From Cyanobium sp. NS01 (GTDB lineage Bacteria > Cyanobacteriota > Cyanobacteriia > PCC-6307 > Cyanobiaceae): a stretch of 64,000 nucleotides of DNA. The notes under the pieces are model-generated. The model did not search any database, was not told the origin of the DNA, and worked only from the letters and a program-made list of their open reading frames with translations. Of this stretch, positions 1 through 9,651 are shown piece by piece. Position numbers and translations under genes: made by a program. Numbering within the stretch: the first letter of the stretch is position 1; the number at the start of each line of letters is the position of its first letter. The DNA lies in contig NZ_CP047940.1 in the NCBI RefSeq assembly GCF_014280235.1, positions 1,426,001 to 1,490,000 of the forward strand. Direction: 5' to 3'.

Positions 1-1
1 G

Positions 2-436
2 TGGAGATCGACCCTGGCTGAGCGCGACGCCAGCCCCCAGGGGGAGCCCCGCTGGAGCCTGCCGCCCCACTTCGCGCGGGAGGAGCGCCAGCTCAGCGCC
101 GCCGGCATCGGCAGCTGGAGCGGGCTGGCCGGGCTCGACGACACCGCCCTGAGGCGACTGGGCAGGGCCGGTGGGGCCAGTGAAGCGCGCCTGATCCGCC
201 TGCGCGGCCAGGCGCGGCTGGTGATCGACGTGGGCCTGGAGCCTGCCGAAGCCGCCCTGCTGCTGTACGCCGGCGTGCCCGATCGGCGCGCCCTGGCAGA
301 GGCCGACCCCCAGCGGCTGCTGGTGCAGATGGGCCGCCTGCAGCGCAGCCTCACCGGCCTGGCAGCCCCGATGCTGAGCCTGGCCCGCTTGAGGCAGTGG
401 ATCCAGCGGGCCCGGGATCGCCGCACCAGAAACTGA
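2..436 (+). CDS. DUF4332-like helix-hairpin-helix protein, 3' part only
   Basis: The reading frame is open from the left edge, so the N-terminus lies outside the window and about 144 residues are visible. The visible part is alpha-helical, with short helix-hairpin-helix-like turns (AAGIGSWSGLAGLDD and YAGVPDRRALAEADPQ) in the arrangement typical of the DUF4332 family found in many cyanobacteria. No catalytic motif is visible. DUF4332 proteins have no firmly established role; DNA or protein binding through the helical hairpins is an inference. A GC-rich hairpin follows the stop codon. Family assignment is by pattern and moderately secure. Confidence 0.6.
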   Translation, partial: WRSTLAERDASPQGEPRWSLPPHFAREERQLSAAGIGSWSGLAGLDDTALRRLGRAGGASEARLIRLRGQARLVIDVGLEPAEAALLLYAGVPDRRALAEADPQRLLVQMGRLQRSLTGLAAPMLSLARLRQWIQRARDRRTRN

Positions 437-445
437 CCCCAGCCA

Positions 446-470
446 GGGGAGTGACCGCCTCACCCCCTTT
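446..470 (+). terminator. Probable Rho-independent terminator after the DUF4332 gene
   Basis: GGGG-A-GTGA pairs with TCAC-CCCC across a five-base loop, with one bulged A, and is followed by only three T. The position ten bases after the stop codon fits termination of the first gene, but the short T run makes it weak. Confidence 0.4.
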
Positions 471-503
471 CAAATGGTGGGGAGCCGGGAAATCTCCAGA
501 TCC

Positions 504-845
504 ATGGCCGTGTCCAACTTGAACCAGTCCTTCTCCCTCACCCGCCAGCCCTGGTATCGCCGTGCAGCGCCGGCGGTGGCTCTGCTGCTGGCGGCCCTGG
601 CCCTGGTGCCGCCGCTGCTGAGCCAACCCGCCCGCAGCCAGTCCCAGCTGCTCGAGAGCGTCAAGCGCAATCCAGCCAAGGCCAAGAAGCTCTGTGCCCA
701 GCTGCGCCAGATGAATGCCGATGGCGTGTCGTACACCAGCCGCAAGGCCACCCGGGTGATCGCCACACAGGAAAACCTCAGCCCCGGCGATGCCGAGGTG
801 CTCACCACCTACGTGGTGGGCCTCCATTGCCCCGACGTCCGCTGA
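504..845 (+). CDS. Small secreted or membrane-anchored hypothetical protein
   Basis: About 113 residues from the ATG at 504; an upstream in-frame ATG at 474 would add ten residues. After a short basic stretch (residues about 14-20) there is a hydrophobic segment AVALLLAALALVPPLLS followed by an ARSQ-type site, consistent with a signal peptide or N-terminal anchor. The remainder is a soluble domain of about 75 residues with a Lys/Arg-rich half and a single cysteine near the C-terminus (VGLHCPDV). I do not recognise the family. The stop codon is directly followed by the GTG of the next gene, suggesting co-transcription. Confidence 0.55.
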   Translation: MAVSNLNQSFSLTRQPWYRRAAPAVALLLAALALVPPLLSQPARSQSQLLESVKRNPAKAKKLCAQLRQMNADGVSYTSRKATRVIATQENLSPGDAEVLTTYVVGLHCPDVR

Positions 846-2549
846 GTGGTCCCCCAGGCTGAGGGCTCGGGTCCGCCTTCTCCCCAGGACCACTGGCTCA
901 CCTGCCGGGATGGCGTGCGGCTGGTGAGCCGGATCTGGGAACCGGAGGGGGAGGGCCCCTGGCCCGTGCTGTTGATGCGCCAGCCCTACGGCCGCGCCAT
1001 CGCCTCCACGGTGACCTACGCCCATCCCAGCTGGTATGCCAGCCACGGCTTCCTGGTGGTGGTGCAGGACGTGCGGGGCCGGGGCGATTCGGAGGGGGAC
1101 TTCGCCGGCTTCGCCCAGGAGGCCCGCGATGGCACAGACACGTTGCGGTGGGCCAGGCAGCTGCCTGGCAGCAACGGCCGTCTTGGTTGCTATGGCTTCT
1201 CCTACCAGGGATTGGCTCAGCTGCTGCTGGACGCTGACGGCCCCCTGCCGGACTGCCTGGCTCCCGCCATGGCCGGACTCGATGAGCGCCTGCACTGGGC
1301 CAGCAGCGGCGGCGCTCACTGGTGGGCCCTCGGCCTTGGCTGGGGCCTGCAGCTGGCGGCCGAGCGCCTGCGTCGCCGCGGCGACAGCCAGGGCTGGCTC
1401 GAGATCCGCGGCGCCCTCGACAGCGGCCAGTTTCTGAGCACGGGCCCGGAGCTGATGCAGCGCCACGACCCGGGCGGCATGGCCCTGCGCTGGTTGCGCA
1501 GCGATGCGGGCGAACCCACCGCCTGGAGCCGCCACAGCCCGCCGGATGCCCTCTGGCGCCAGCCGATGCTGCTGATCGGCGGCTGGCACGACCCCCATCT
1601 CTCAGGAGTGCTGGATCTCTGGCAGCAGGCCCGCCGTCGAGGCGGCCAGCCCCTGTTGCGCCTCGGCGCCTGGAGCCATTTGCGCTGGGACGGTGGCCTC
1701 GATGGGCTGCAACTGCGCTTTTTCCGCCACCACCTCCAGGACGCTCCCCTGGAGCCCACTGGGACGCCTGCCGTGGAGGCCGCCCAGGACCTGGCCCAGG
1801 CTGTGGCCCTCCAGGACTGCCGCGGAGGCCCCTGGCTGCGGGGCCGGAGCGAAGCGCCAGGTGGACGGGAGCAGACCCCTGGGCCTCGCAGCTGGGCGCT
1901 CGGCAGTGCCGGGCTGGCTGCCGTGGACCCGCAGGAGGGCTGGCTGGCGGCCAGCGCCCCTGGCGACGGTGGCGGTGGCGGTGGCGGGGCCCGGCCGCGT
2001 CAGCCCGTGAGCTGGGTGCACGATCCCTGGCGGCCGGTGCCGGGGCGGGGTGGGCATCTCGGCCTCGATGCCGGCCTCTGCGAGCGCAGCGACCTGGATC
2101 GGCGCACCGACGTGGCCTGCTTCAGCTCCACCCCCCTGGAGGCCCCTGAGCTGATCGCCGGCTGGCCGCGGCTGGAGCTGCAGGTTGCCGCCGATCAGGA
2201 CGGTTTCGACCTCTGCGCCGCCCTGTCGGTGCTGGAGCGCAGCGGGGCGGTGCGCCAGCTCTGTACCGGCGTGCTGCGCCAACGGGGCCCCCACTGCCGC
2301 CAGGTCCGCTGCCTGACCCTGCACCTGCAGCCCCTCTGGACCCGCCTGGAGCCGGGGGAGCGGCTGCGGCTGTCCCTGGCTGGAGCGGCCTGGCCCCAGC
2401 TGGCCGTGAACCCGGGAACGGGGGATCAACCCTGGGGCGGCGCAGACAGCCGCCACCGGGTGATCACCTACTGGCTGGCCACGGCGGAGTCCAGGCTGAC
2501 CATCGCACCCTTCGCCTGGACAGAAGCTGGGGCAAACTGTGGCCATTGA
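846..2549 (+). CDS. CocE/NonD-family alpha/beta hydrolase (X-Pro dipeptidyl-peptidase fold)
   Basis: 567 residues starting at a GTG placed immediately after the preceding stop. The N-terminal alpha/beta-hydrolase domain carries the nucleophile elbow GFSYQG (near residue 118), then GGWHDPHLSG for the acid and GAWSHLRW for the histidine, which are the expected triad positions of the CocE/NonD family. The C-terminal 200 residues form the family's jelly-roll domain (RTDVACFSSTPLEAPELIAG). Members hydrolyse esters or acyl-peptide bonds; the substrate here is unknown. A glycine run near residue 378 (GDGGGGGGGARP) is a likely flexible linker. The family call is secure, the substrate is not. Confidence 0.85.
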   Translation: MVPQAEGSGPPSPQDHWLTCRDGVRLVSRIWEPEGEGPWPVLLMRQPYGRAIASTVTYAHPSWYASHGFLVVVQDVRGRGDSEGDFAGFAQEARDGTDTLRWARQLPGSNGRLGCYGFSYQGLAQLLLDADGPLPDCLAPAMAGLDERLHWASSGGAHWWALGLGWGLQLAAERLRRRGDSQGWLEIRGALDSGQFLSTGPELMQRHDPGGMALRWLRSDAGEPTAWSRHSPPDALWRQPMLLIGGWHDPHLSGVLDLWQQARRRGGQPLLRLGAWSHLRWDGGLDGLQLRFFRHHLQDAPLEPTGTPAVEAAQDLAQAVALQDCRGGPWLRGRSEAPGGREQTPGPRSWALGSAGLAAVDPQEGWLAASAPGDGGGGGGGARPRQPVSWVHDPWRPVPGRGGHLGLDAGLCERSDLDRRTDVACFSSTPLEAPELIAGWPRLELQVAADQDGFDLCAALSVLERSGAVRQLCTGVLRQRGPHCRQVRCLTLHLQPLWTRLEPGERLRLSLAGAAWPQLAVNPGTGDQPWGGADSRHRVITYWLATAESRLTIAPFAWTEAGANCGH

Positions 2550-2563
2550 TCCCAGCGCTGCTG

Positions 2564-3376
2564 ATGCGGTTTTCCCTGCCGTCGGGCTCCCCGCGTTCCT
2601 TGCCGCTCCTGCCGGCCAGGGCCCTCACCCTCGCTGCGGGCCTCCTGCTGCTCTCCGGCACGCCCCCCCTGCTCCCTCAGCCGGCCCTGGCCGATGCTGC
2701 CGCGGCCGCGGCTGAAGCGACCAACGGGCTCACGGTGGAGGAGGCCCGCGCGGCGGCGAACCGGATCCTGAAGGCGGTGCAGAGCCGCGATCCCAACCTC
2801 CGCTTTGCCCAGTTCTCCGAAGAGCTCAAGGCCATCAGCAGCCCCCAGATGGTGGCGGAAACGATGCGCACTCAGCCGGATCTGCTGAGCTGGACCCTGC
2901 TCAGCGTGCGCGGCGGTCTGGCCTCCACCACCGTGGAGGCCAGCCTCACCACCAGTGATGGGGTACGCGACCTGTTCATCGTGCTCAACCCCGAGGGCGA
3001 GCTCACCGGCTACCACTTCGACCTCACCGATGCCAAGGCCAGCCGCGTGGCAGCGGACTTCGTGCGCTCCCTCAGCAGGGGGCATTTCATCAGTGCCCGC
3101 AGCTTCCTCTCCCTGCCGCTGCAGGAGGAGCTCACCACGGCCACGCTCCAATCGCGCTGGATGCAACTGCAGCGGAGCACCGGCAACTTCGTGCGGGTGG
3201 TGCGGGTGATCGAGGCCAGCCAATCCGACGACAGTCAGCTGGTGCTGGTCAACACGGAGTTCAACCGCCTCACCGACAACCTCTTCGTGATCCTCAACAG
3301 CAACAACGAGATCACGGGCGTGGATTTTCCCCAGGATCCCAACCCCCCGCAGAAAGCCCCGGCTCCAGCCCGCTGA
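2564..3376 (+). CDS. Secreted protein with two DUF3887-like repeats
   Basis: 270 residues from the ATG at 2564; a TTG at 2546 that overlaps the preceding stop is a weaker alternative. A signal peptide is clear (hydrophobic ALTLAAGLLLLSG and cleavage near PALADAA). The mature part holds two related units: residues about 60-155 (ending FIVLNPEGELTGYHFD) and 160-255 (ending FVILNSNNEITGVDF). Each ends in a beta strand plus a G-x-x-F/D motif as in DUF3887 proteins, which often sit beside serine hydrolases. Here it directly follows a CocE-type hydrolase, so an accessory or periplasmic role is plausible but unproven. Confidence 0.65.
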   Translation: MRFSLPSGSPRSLPLLPARALTLAAGLLLLSGTPPLLPQPALADAAAAAAEATNGLTVEEARAAANRILKAVQSRDPNLRFAQFSEELKAISSPQMVAETMRTQPDLLSWTLLSVRGGLASTTVEASLTTSDGVRDLFIVLNPEGELTGYHFDLTDAKASRVAADFVRSLSRGHFISARSFLSLPLQEELTTATLQSRWMQLQRSTGNFVRVVRVIEASQSDDSQLVLVNTEFNRLTDNLFVILNSNNEITGVDFPQDPNPPQKAPAPAR

Positions 3377-3446
3377 AGCCAGCCCGGCTGCAGGTCCTTG
3401 AGGGCGGATCGGCCGCCTAAGGTCAGGTCCCCCAAGCAGTGTCTCA

Positions 3447-5759
3447 ATGGCGGTCCCCACTGTGGAGTGGATGGTGGACGATGCCCGCCGCCTGGCGGAG
3501 TGCCGCCATGACCATCCCTTTGCCGTGCTCGGGCATCAGCCCCTGGGAGGCGGCAGCTGGGTGGTGCGGGCCTGGCTGCCGGAAGCGGAGCAGGTGAGCC
3601 TGCTGAGCGGCGAGCTCAGCCTGCCGATGACCGCACCCCACCACCCCTGGGTGTTTGAGGCGGAGCTGTCCCACGACCCCGGCCCGGCCTATCGGCTGCG
3701 GGTTCAACGGGGGGGCCTCACCCATGAGGCCCACGACCCCTGGGCCTTCCGCGACGAGTGGATGGGCGAACTCGATCGCCATCTTTTTGCCGAGGGCAAC
3801 CACCACCACATCTGGCACCGCATGGGGGCCCATCGGCTCGAGCGAGACGGTGTCGCCGGCGTGATGTTCTGCCTGTGGGCACCCAATGCCCGCAGCGTGG
3901 CGGTGCTGGGCCCCTTCAACAACTGGGATGGTCGCCACCATCCGATGCAGTCGCGGCTGGGAGGCTGCTGGGAACTGTTCATCCCGGGTCTGGACGCCGG
4001 CGCCATCTACAAGTACGAGGTGCGCTCCCAGGCCGGCCACTGCTACCAGAAGGCCGACCCCTACGGCTTCCGCCACGAGGTGCGGCCCGCCAATGCCTCG
4101 ATCGTGGAGCCGCTGGGTCACTTCGCCTGGAGCGACGACGGCTGGATGGGCCAGCGGGACAGCCGCAATCCGCTGGATCAGCCGATTTCGGTGTACGAGA
4201 TGCACCTCGGCAGCTGGATGCACGGCAGCGCCGAGCAGCCCTTTCTGGAAGAGAACGGCCGGGCCAGAACGCCGATCCAGGCCGCAGATCTCAAACCGGG
4301 AGCACGGCTTCTCACCTATCCCGAACTGGCCGACAGGCTGATTCCCTACGTGAAGGCCCGGGGCTTCACCCACATCGAGCTGATGCCGATCTCCGAGCAT
4401 CCCTTCGATGGCTCATGGGGCTACCAGGTGACGGGCTGGTACGCCCCCACCAGCCGCTACGGCACACCGGATGAATTCCGCGCCTTCGTCAACCGCTGCC
4501 ATGCCGAGGGGCTGGGCGTGATTCTCGACTGGGTGCCCGGCCACTTCCCCAAGGATGCCCATGGGCTGGCGTTCTTTGATGGGGCCCACCTCTACGAGCA
4601 TGCCGATCCGCGCATTGGTGAGCACAAGGAATGGGGCACCTTGATCTTCAACTACAGCCGCAATGAGGTGCGCAACTTCCTGGTTGCCAATCTGATCTAT
4701 TGGTTTGAGGAATTCCACATCGATGGCATTCGCGTTGATGCGGTGGCCTCGATGCTCTACCGCGACTACCTGCGCCCCGATGGGGAGTGGCTGGCCAACG
4801 AGCAGGGGGGGCGCGAGAACACCGAAGCGGTGCTGTTCCTGCAGCAGGCCAATCATGTGCTGTTCCAGCACTTCCCCGGCGCCCTTTCCATTGCTGAGGA
4901 GTCGACAACCTGGCCCATGGTGACCCAGCCCACCGACATCGGCGGCCTCGGCTTCAACCTGAAGTGGAACATGGGCTGGATGCACGACATGCTCGATTAT
5001 TTCGAGCTGGATCCGCTAGATCGCCAGTACCACCAGAACAACGTCACGTTCTCGATCTGGTATGCCTACACCGAGAACTTCATGCTGGCCCTCAGCCATG
5101 ATGAGGTGGTGCACGGCAAGAGCCATCTGCTGCACAAGATGCCGGGTGACGACTGGCAGAAGTTCGCCAACGTGCGCGCCCTGCTCGCCTTCATGTGGAC
5201 CCACCCCGGTAAAAAGACCATCTTCATGGGCATGGAGTTTGGCCAGCGCTCCGAGTGGAATGTGTGGGGTGACCTGCAGTGGGACCTGCTCAACCACGCC
5301 CCCCATCAGGGCATCCAGCACCTCGTGGACGACCTCAACGTCTTCTACCGCTCCGAGCGGGCGCTCTGGGGCGACGACTTCAACGAGTACGGCTTCCAGT
5401 GGATTGATTGCAGTGACAACCGCCACTCCGTGATCAGTTTCATGCGACGCGAGAGTGCCACGGGTCACTGGCTGGTGGTGGTGGCCAACTTCACACCCCA
5501 GAGCCACTCCCACTACCGCATCGGTGTGCCTGTGGAGGGCTACTACAACGAGGTGTTCAACACCGACGCCGAGCGCTACGGCGGCAGCAACCTCGGCAAC
5601 CTCGGCGGCCGCTGCACCGAGGACTGGGCCCTGCACGGCTACGAGCACTCCCTGGATCTGTGCCTGCCCCCCCTGGCCGTGCTGGTGTTTCAGCGGGATG
5701 AGAAGCGCAGTCAGAGGGTCTGTGACGAACGGACCGCCGAAGCCCTGCCAGCCGCCTGA
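3447..5759 (+). CDS. glgB: 1,4-alpha-glucan branching enzyme GlgB (GH13)
   Basis: 770 residues, normal for cyanobacterial GlgB with its extra N-terminal domain. It makes alpha-1,6 branches in glycogen in the cytosol. Visible domains: an N-terminal domain (residues 1-110), a CBM48 (around 130-225, [20 protein letters not shown]), the GH13 barrel, and a C-terminal beta domain. Catalytic residues fit the family spacing: nucleophile Asp431 in IRVDAVASM, acid/base Glu484 in SIAEEST, and the transition-state Asp in LSHDEVVHG. The 53-residue gap between the first two equals that in E. coli GlgB. hemE follows after 56 bases, an order I recall from picocyanobacteria. Confidence 0.97.
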   Translation: MAVPTVEWMVDDARRLAECRHDHPFAVLGHQPLGGGSWVVRAWLPEAEQVSLLSGELSLPMTAPHHPWVFEAELSHDPGPAYRLRVQRGGLTHEAHDPWAFRDEWMGELDRHLFAEGNHHHIWHRMGAHRLERDGVAGVMFCLWAPNARSVAVLGPFNNWDGRHHPMQSRLGGCWELFIPGLDAGAIYKYEVRSQAGHCYQKADPYGFRHEVRPANASIVEPLGHFAWSDDGWMGQRDSRNPLDQPISVYEMHLGSWMHGSAEQPFLEENGRARTPIQAADLKPGARLLTYPELADRLIPYVKARGFTHIELMPISEHPFDGSWGYQVTGWYAPTSRYGTPDEFRAFVNRCHAEGLGVILDWVPGHFPKDAHGLAFFDGAHLYEHADPRIGEHKEWGTLIFNYSRNEVRNFLVANLIYWFEEFHIDGIRVDAVASMLYRDYLRPDGEWLANEQGGRENTEAVLFLQQANHVLFQHFPGALSIAEESTTWPMVTQPTDIGGLGFNLKWNMGWMHDMLDYFELDPLDRQYHQNNVTFSIWYAYTENFMLALSHDEVVHGKSHLLHKMPGDDWQKFANVRALLAFMWTHPGKKTIFMGMEFGQRSEWNVWGDLQWDLLNHAPHQGIQHLVDDLNVFYRSERALWGDDFNEYGFQWIDCSDNRHSVISFMRRESATGHWLVVVANFTPQSHSHYRIGVPVEGYYNEVFNTDAERYGGSNLGNLGGRCTEDWALHGYEHSLDLCLPPLAVLVFQRDEKRSQRVCDERTAEALPAA

Positions 5760-5815
5760 AGCCCAGACCTGCTCAGGTAGGTTCCCCTTCAGACCCCCAT
5801 TCCAACTCTCTGCCG

Positions 5816-6874
5816 ATGGCCCCGAACGCTCCCCTGCTGCTGCGCGCCGCCCGAGGTGAGCAGGTGGAGCGGCCGCCGGTGTGGATGATGCGCCAGGCGG
5901 GGCGTTACATGAAGGTCTACCGCGACCTGCGCGACCGCCATCCGGGCTTCCGCGAGCGCTCGGAGAATCCCGATCTCTCCTACGAGATCTCGATGCAACC
6001 GTTCCGGGCTTTCCAGCCCGACGGGGTGATCCTGTTCTCCGACATCCTCACGCCCCTGCCGGGGATCGGCATCGACTTCGACATCATCGAGAGCAGGGGG
6101 CCCGTCATCGAGCCCGCCATCCGCAGCCAGGCCCAGGTGGATGCCCTGCGGCCCCTCAATCCGGCCGAGGCGCTGCCGTTCGTGGGCGAGGTGCTGGGCC
6201 GGCTGCGGGCTGACGTGGGCAACGCCGCCGCCGTGCTCGGCTTCGTGGGGGCTCCCTGGACCCTGGCCGCCTACGCGGTGGAGGGCAAGAGCTCGAAGAC
6301 CTATTCCGTGATCAAGGCGATGGCCTTCCAGGAGCCGGCGCTGCTGCACCAGCTGCTCGGCCACCTGGCCGATGCGATCGCCACCTACGTGCGCTACCAG
6401 ATCGATTCGGGGGCCCAGGTGGTGCAGCTGTTCGATTCCTGGGCCGGTCAGCTGAGCCCGATCGACTACGACCTGTTCGCCGCCCCGTACCAGAAGCGGG
6501 TGATCGATCAGGTGAAGGCCACCCACCCCGACACCCCCCTGATCCTCTACATCTCCGGCAGCGCCGGCGTGCTCGAGCGCATGGCCAGCACCGGGGTGGA
6601 CTTCATCTCCCTCGACTGGACCGTGGACATGGCCGACGGCTGCGCCCGGCTGCCCGAGCACCTCGGCGTGCAGGGCAATGTGGATCCGGGCCTGCTGTTC
6701 GGCACCCCGGAGGCGATCCGCGCGCGCATCCTCGACACGGTGCGCAAGGCCCGCGGCCGCCGCCACATCCTCAACCTCGGCCACGGCATCCTGCCGGGCA
6801 CCCCGGAAGACAACGCCCGCGTGTTCTTTGAAACCGGCAAGGCGGTGAGCGAGCTGCTCGGAGCCGCCGTTTGA
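5816..6874 (+). CDS. hemE: Uroporphyrinogen decarboxylase HemE
   Basis: 352 residues, full length for the family. It removes the four acetate carboxyls of uroporphyrinogen III to give coproporphyrinogen III, on the shared path to heme and chlorophyll. The signature [11 protein letters not shown] (residues about 22-32) and [11 protein letters not shown] (about 142-152) are present, with the conserved [10 protein letters not shown] further on. The stop overlaps the TTG start of the following SDR gene by four bases, so the two are probably translated together. hemC lies much further along on the other strand. Confidence 0.97.
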   Translation: MAPNAPLLLRAARGEQVERPPVWMMRQAGRYMKVYRDLRDRHPGFRERSENPDLSYEISMQPFRAFQPDGVILFSDILTPLPGIGIDFDIIESRGPVIEPAIRSQAQVDALRPLNPAEALPFVGEVLGRLRADVGNAAAVLGFVGAPWTLAAYAVEGKSSKTYSVIKAMAFQEPALLHQLLGHLADAIATYVRYQIDSGAQVVQLFDSWAGQLSPIDYDLFAAPYQKRVIDQVKATHPDTPLILYISGSAGVLERMASTGVDFISLDWTVDMADGCARLPEHLGVQGNVDPGLLFGTPEAIRARILDTVRKARGRRHILNLGHGILPGTPEDNARVFFETGKAVSELLGAAV

Positions 6875-7920
6875 GCCCAGGGGTGCAGCGGCCCCAACGC
6901 ATCCTGATCACCGGCGCCAGCGGCTGCGTTGGCCAGTACATCGCAGAGCTGCTCTACCGCCAGACCGACGCCGAGCTGCTACTGCTGCTGCGTGATCCAG
7001 CCAAACTCACGGCGGTGCCCCAGGACGATCCCCGCGTGACCCTGGTGGTGACCGACCTGCGCGAGCTGGGCAAACCGGGCCAGGAGGCCGCTGCCGCCGC
7101 CATCGGCTCGGCCAGCCGGATCCTCCACACGGCCACGGCCTGGGGGGATCCCGAGCGGGCCCAGCGGGTCAACGTGGAAGCCGTCAAGATCCTGCTCAAC
7201 CTCACCGATCCGGAGCGGCTGGAGCAGCTGATCTATTTCTCCACTGCCTCGGTGCTGGATCGCCGCCTGCACCTGCTGCCCGAGGCGAGCCGCTACGGCA
7301 CCGAGTACATCCAGACCAAGGCCCTCTGCCTGCAGCAGCTGGAGCACCACCCCCTGGCAGCGCGCATCGTGGCAGTGTTTCCCACCCTGGTGTTCGGCGG
7401 CCGGCTCGATGGCGGCGGCCCGTTCCCCACCAGCTACCTCACCGCGGGCCTGGGGGAGGCGGCCCGCTGGCTTTGGCTGGCCCGCTGGCTGCGGGCTGAC
7501 GCCTCCTTCCACTTCATCCATGCGGCCGACATCGCCCGGGTGTGCGTGCACCTGGCCACCCAGCCCCACCAGGCCAACCCGGAACCGGCCCAGGGGCCGC
7601 TGCGCCGCCTGGTGCTGGGCCAACCCGCCGTCACCGTGAATGAGACCGTGCGGCAGCTGGGCCGCTGGCGGGGCACCTGGATCCCGGCCTTCGGCCTCGA
7701 CCTGCGTGGCTGGCTGGTGGAGGGCCTGATCAAGCTGCTGCGGATCGAGATGACGCCCTGGGACCGCTTTTCGATACGGCAGCGCCATTTCGTGCACCAG
7801 CCGATCAGCCCGCCGGAGCGCTTCGGCGAGGTGAGCCACGCGCCCAGCCTGGAGGCGGTCTTCGCCGATGCGGGCCTGCCGCAGCGGGGCCCGCTGCCGC
7901 CGCCGCCGGGGCGGGAGTAG
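6871..7920 (+). CDS. NAD(P)-dependent epimerase/dehydratase-like protein (extended SDR)
   Basis: 349 residues starting at a TTG that overlaps the hemE stop. The N-terminal Rossmann motif TGASGCVGQ is at residues 14-22, and the extended-SDR catalytic pair is seen as YIQTK near residue 148, after FSTASVLDR where the serine would sit. The C-terminal third carries basic and proline-rich stretches and ends in PLPPPPGRE. Coupling to hemE could suggest a tetrapyrrole or photosynthesis-related role, but nothing in the sequence fixes a substrate. The fold is certain, the function is not. Confidence 0.75.
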   Translation: MSPGVQRPQRILITGASGCVGQYIAELLYRQTDAELLLLLRDPAKLTAVPQDDPRVTLVVTDLRELGKPGQEAAAAAIGSASRILHTATAWGDPERAQRVNVEAVKILLNLTDPERLEQLIYFSTASVLDRRLHLLPEASRYGTEYIQTKALCLQQLEHHPLAARIVAVFPTLVFGGRLDGGGPFPTSYLTAGLGEAARWLWLARWLRADASFHFIHAADIARVCVHLATQPHQANPEPAQGPLRRLVLGQPAVTVNETVRQLGRWRGTWIPAFGLDLRGWLVEGLIKLLRIEMTPWDRFSIRQRHFVHQPISPPERFGEVSHAPSLEAVFADAGLPQRGPLPPPPGRE

Positions 7921-8027
7921 GGGGATGCGCTGCCATGTCGCAAATGTTTCGAAGCTCGGCGTCGCCAAGCACAGCCGCCCCTGCGGCGCTTAAGTTTTCG
8001 GGTAGCCCATGCCTGATGCGCCCCTCC

Positions 8028-8369
8028 ATGCGCCGTCTCTTTTCCCTGATCGCTCTCTGCCTCGCCCTGGTGCTGGGCGCTGCCCCCAGCTATGCCGCTG
8101 ATGTCGCCCACGGCGGCCAGCTCTTCTCCGCCAACTGCGCTGCCTGCCACATGGGCGGCGGCAATGTGGTGAACGCGGAGCGCACCCTCAAGCAGGACGC
8201 CCTTGAGGCCTACCTGGCTGATTACAGCAGCGACCACGAAGCCGCCATCGCCTACCAGGTGACCAACGGCAAGAACGCCATGCCCGCCTTCGGCGGCAAG
8301 CTCAGCGAAGGCGACATCGCCGACGTGGCCGCCTACGTGGAAGACATGGCCGGCAAGGGCTGGGCCTGA
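8028..8369 (+). CDS. petJ: Cytochrome c6 (cytochrome c553), soluble electron carrier
   Basis: 113 residues from the ATG at 8028; the frame stays open back to 7935 and an ATG at 8016 is a near alternative, but the signal peptide MRRLFSLIALCLALVLG...SYA begins naturally at 8028 with cleavage before ADVAHGG. The mature protein has the c-type heme site CAACH (in NCAACHMGG) and the axial methionine in KNAMPAFGGKL. It carries electrons in the thylakoid lumen from cytochrome b6f to photosystem I or an oxidase. A strong terminator follows about 50 bases after the stop, so the gene is probably monocistronic. Confidence 0.96.
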   Translation: MRRLFSLIALCLALVLGAAPSYAADVAHGGQLFSANCAACHMGGGNVVNAERTLKQDALEAYLADYSSDHEAAIAYQVTNGKNAMPAFGGKLSEGDIADVAAYVEDMAGKGWA

Positions 8370-8420
8370 GTTCCCGGCCTGGCCAACCCTGAAAGGTGGG
8401 CCAATCACCGAACAGCAAGC

Positions 8421-8446
8421 GCCCCGGTCTAGGCCGGGGCTTTTTT
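8421..8446 (+). terminator. Rho-independent terminator of petJ
   Basis: A seven-base-pair stem GCCCCGG / CCGGGGC with a six-base loop is followed directly by six T. It is the clearest intrinsic terminator in the window. Confidence 0.85.
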
Positions 8447-8494
8447 CATGTCTTCCTGGTGGTGCTGACCTCGGCTCAGCCTGAGGGTCGTCCT

Positions 8495-8725
8495 TCAGGA
8501 CGCAGCCGAATTCTGTTTGCGGAGCGCAAGAACGGCCAGATACAGATCCTCGGGTACCTCGCGGATGTCGTATTCACTCGGCGGCACCCCGTGCACATGG
8601 CGATGCACCGCCATCCAACAGTTGCGCTCAGGGTCACGCCCGGTGGCGTCAAATTCCCTGGAAGCCTCGACAAGCTCGGCGATCAACTCCTGGGGGTAGA
8701 CGGGTGCTTCCATACCGATCTCCAT
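8495..8725 (-). CDS. Small hypothetical protein
   Basis: 76 residues, acidic and soluble, with a conserved-looking core (ERNCWMAVHRHVHGVPP followed by EYDIREVPEDLY). There is no signal peptide or membrane segment. I do not recognise the family. It converges on petJ with the petJ terminator between them and is divergent from the next small gene, so a bidirectional promoter should lie in 8726..8796. Protein-like composition makes a real gene likely. Confidence 0.55.
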   Translation of the reverse strand: MEIGMEAPVYPQELIAELVEASREFDATGRDPERNCWMAVHRHVHGVPPSEYDIREVPEDLYLAVLALRKQNSAAS

Positions 8726-8796
8726 GGCGGGTCACTGCAGCGCCACGGTACCGGCGTCGAAACCGGGTCAGAGTAGGAGCGATTGCTGGAGCCACG

Positions 8797-9078
8797 ATGG
8801 CCAACCACTATCGGGCCTTGATGCTGGGCCTGGCCGTGAGCCTGGTAGGGCAGTTGGGCCAGGCGGCCCGCGCCCAGAGGGTGATCACGGGTGGTTGCCC
8901 CATGCTGGTGCCGGAGAGCCAACGGGAGCTGCAGCCCAAGCGGCTGCCGGCGAACCAGGTGAGGGGCAAAAACGAACTCGGCTGTCTGTCACCCCATGAC
9001 GCGGTCTATGGGGCCGACGGCTGCCCGCTGCGACTGTGTGGGCCCAACGCCGGGGTGATTCAGCTGCCAGAGCCGTAG
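8797..9078 (+). CDS. Small secreted cysteine-containing hypothetical protein
   Basis: 93 residues from the ATG at 8797 (the frame is open further upstream). The N-terminus is a signal peptide (hydrophobic LMLGLAVSLVGQLGQ then AARAQ). The mature part has four cysteines in pairs (GGCPML, LGCLSP, DGCPLRLCG), suggesting disulfides in the periplasm or lumen. Family unknown. The 3' end overlaps by 19 bases the original stop of the broken gene running in from the right. Confidence 0.5.
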   Translation: MANHYRALMLGLAVSLVGQLGQAARAQRVITGGCPMLVPESQRELQPKRLPANQVRGKNELGCLSPHDAVYGADGCPLRLCGPNAGVIQLPEP

Positions 9079-9492
9079 GCCACCTGGCAGACGGCATTGA
9101 GCAGCTGAGCTGACCGCTGCCCTCCAGGTTGTAGTTGAAGCTCACCCCGCCGGTGCCCACACTCTCCACGGAGCCATAGTCAAGCTGGATGTCGGTCTCG
9201 GGCACCACGATCAGCGTGGACTGCTGGTCTGCCGCAGCATTCACGAGGGAGCCGATCGCGGCCCCCGTGGCCAGGCCCGCCACACCCCAGGCCGCAGCGC
9301 TGGCCCCCCACCAGCTCCAGCCGCCCCAGCCGCCATACCAGCCATGGTTCCAGGGCCGGCTGTTCCAGTAGCCGCCACCGCGCCAGTTGTCGTTCCAGCC
9401 GTGGATGTCACGGCTGTAGAAGTTGTTGTTGATGGTCACCCGATTGAAGCGATCACCCTCCACGGCGGGCCTGGCCCCGGCGCCATAGAGCG
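9060..9492 (-). pseudogene. 3' part of a Gly/Trp-rich glycine-zipper-like protein gene interrupted by IS21
   Basis: This is the C-terminal piece of a gene whose N-terminal piece lies beyond the insertion at 11970..12230. The protein is rich in Gly, Trp and Asn (INNNFYSRDIHGWNDNW) and has a hydrophobic AAAWGVAGLATGAAIGSLV glycine-zipper-like segment, then a beta-like tail. Near 9100 the frame read from the insertion runs off into proline/arginine-rich sequence, whereas a one-base shift gives QLLNAVCQVAYGSGS and a stop at 9060, a much more natural end. A second lesion, a frameshift, is therefore likely. Function unknown; an envelope protein is an inference. Confidence 0.65.
9488..9492. repeat. 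Left copy of the 5-bp target duplication of the IS21 element
   Basis: The bases GAGCG directly left of the element recur at 11970..11974 directly right of it. IS21-family elements make short target duplications, so both copies fix the element ends to the base. Confidence 0.85.
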
Positions 9493-9541
9493 TGTCAAGC
9501 GACATCCGGAATTGGTCCTCCGGCGACACGAAATCTGGCCC
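9493..9541 (+). repeat. Left terminal inverted repeat of the IS21 element
   Basis: 49 bases matching the right end at 39 positions in inverted orientation. It lies downstream of istB with about 110 bases of non-coding DNA between. The ten mismatches are confined to the outer 30 bases. Confidence 0.88.
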
Positions 9542-9651
9542 ACCCTGTGGGGCTTGAACCCCAGCTTGTTGACGCCGTAGCCGGCGCCGGTAGGTCTTGC
9601 TCATCAGTCGTTGGGTATGTGGATGGGGGTGGATCGGGAGGAACGGGATGC

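Noticed and set aside
4805-4812. G7 run in glgB as a phase-variation tract
   Set aside because: In a GC-rich housekeeping gene this is expected by chance; it also weakens the case for the G7 in pglX.
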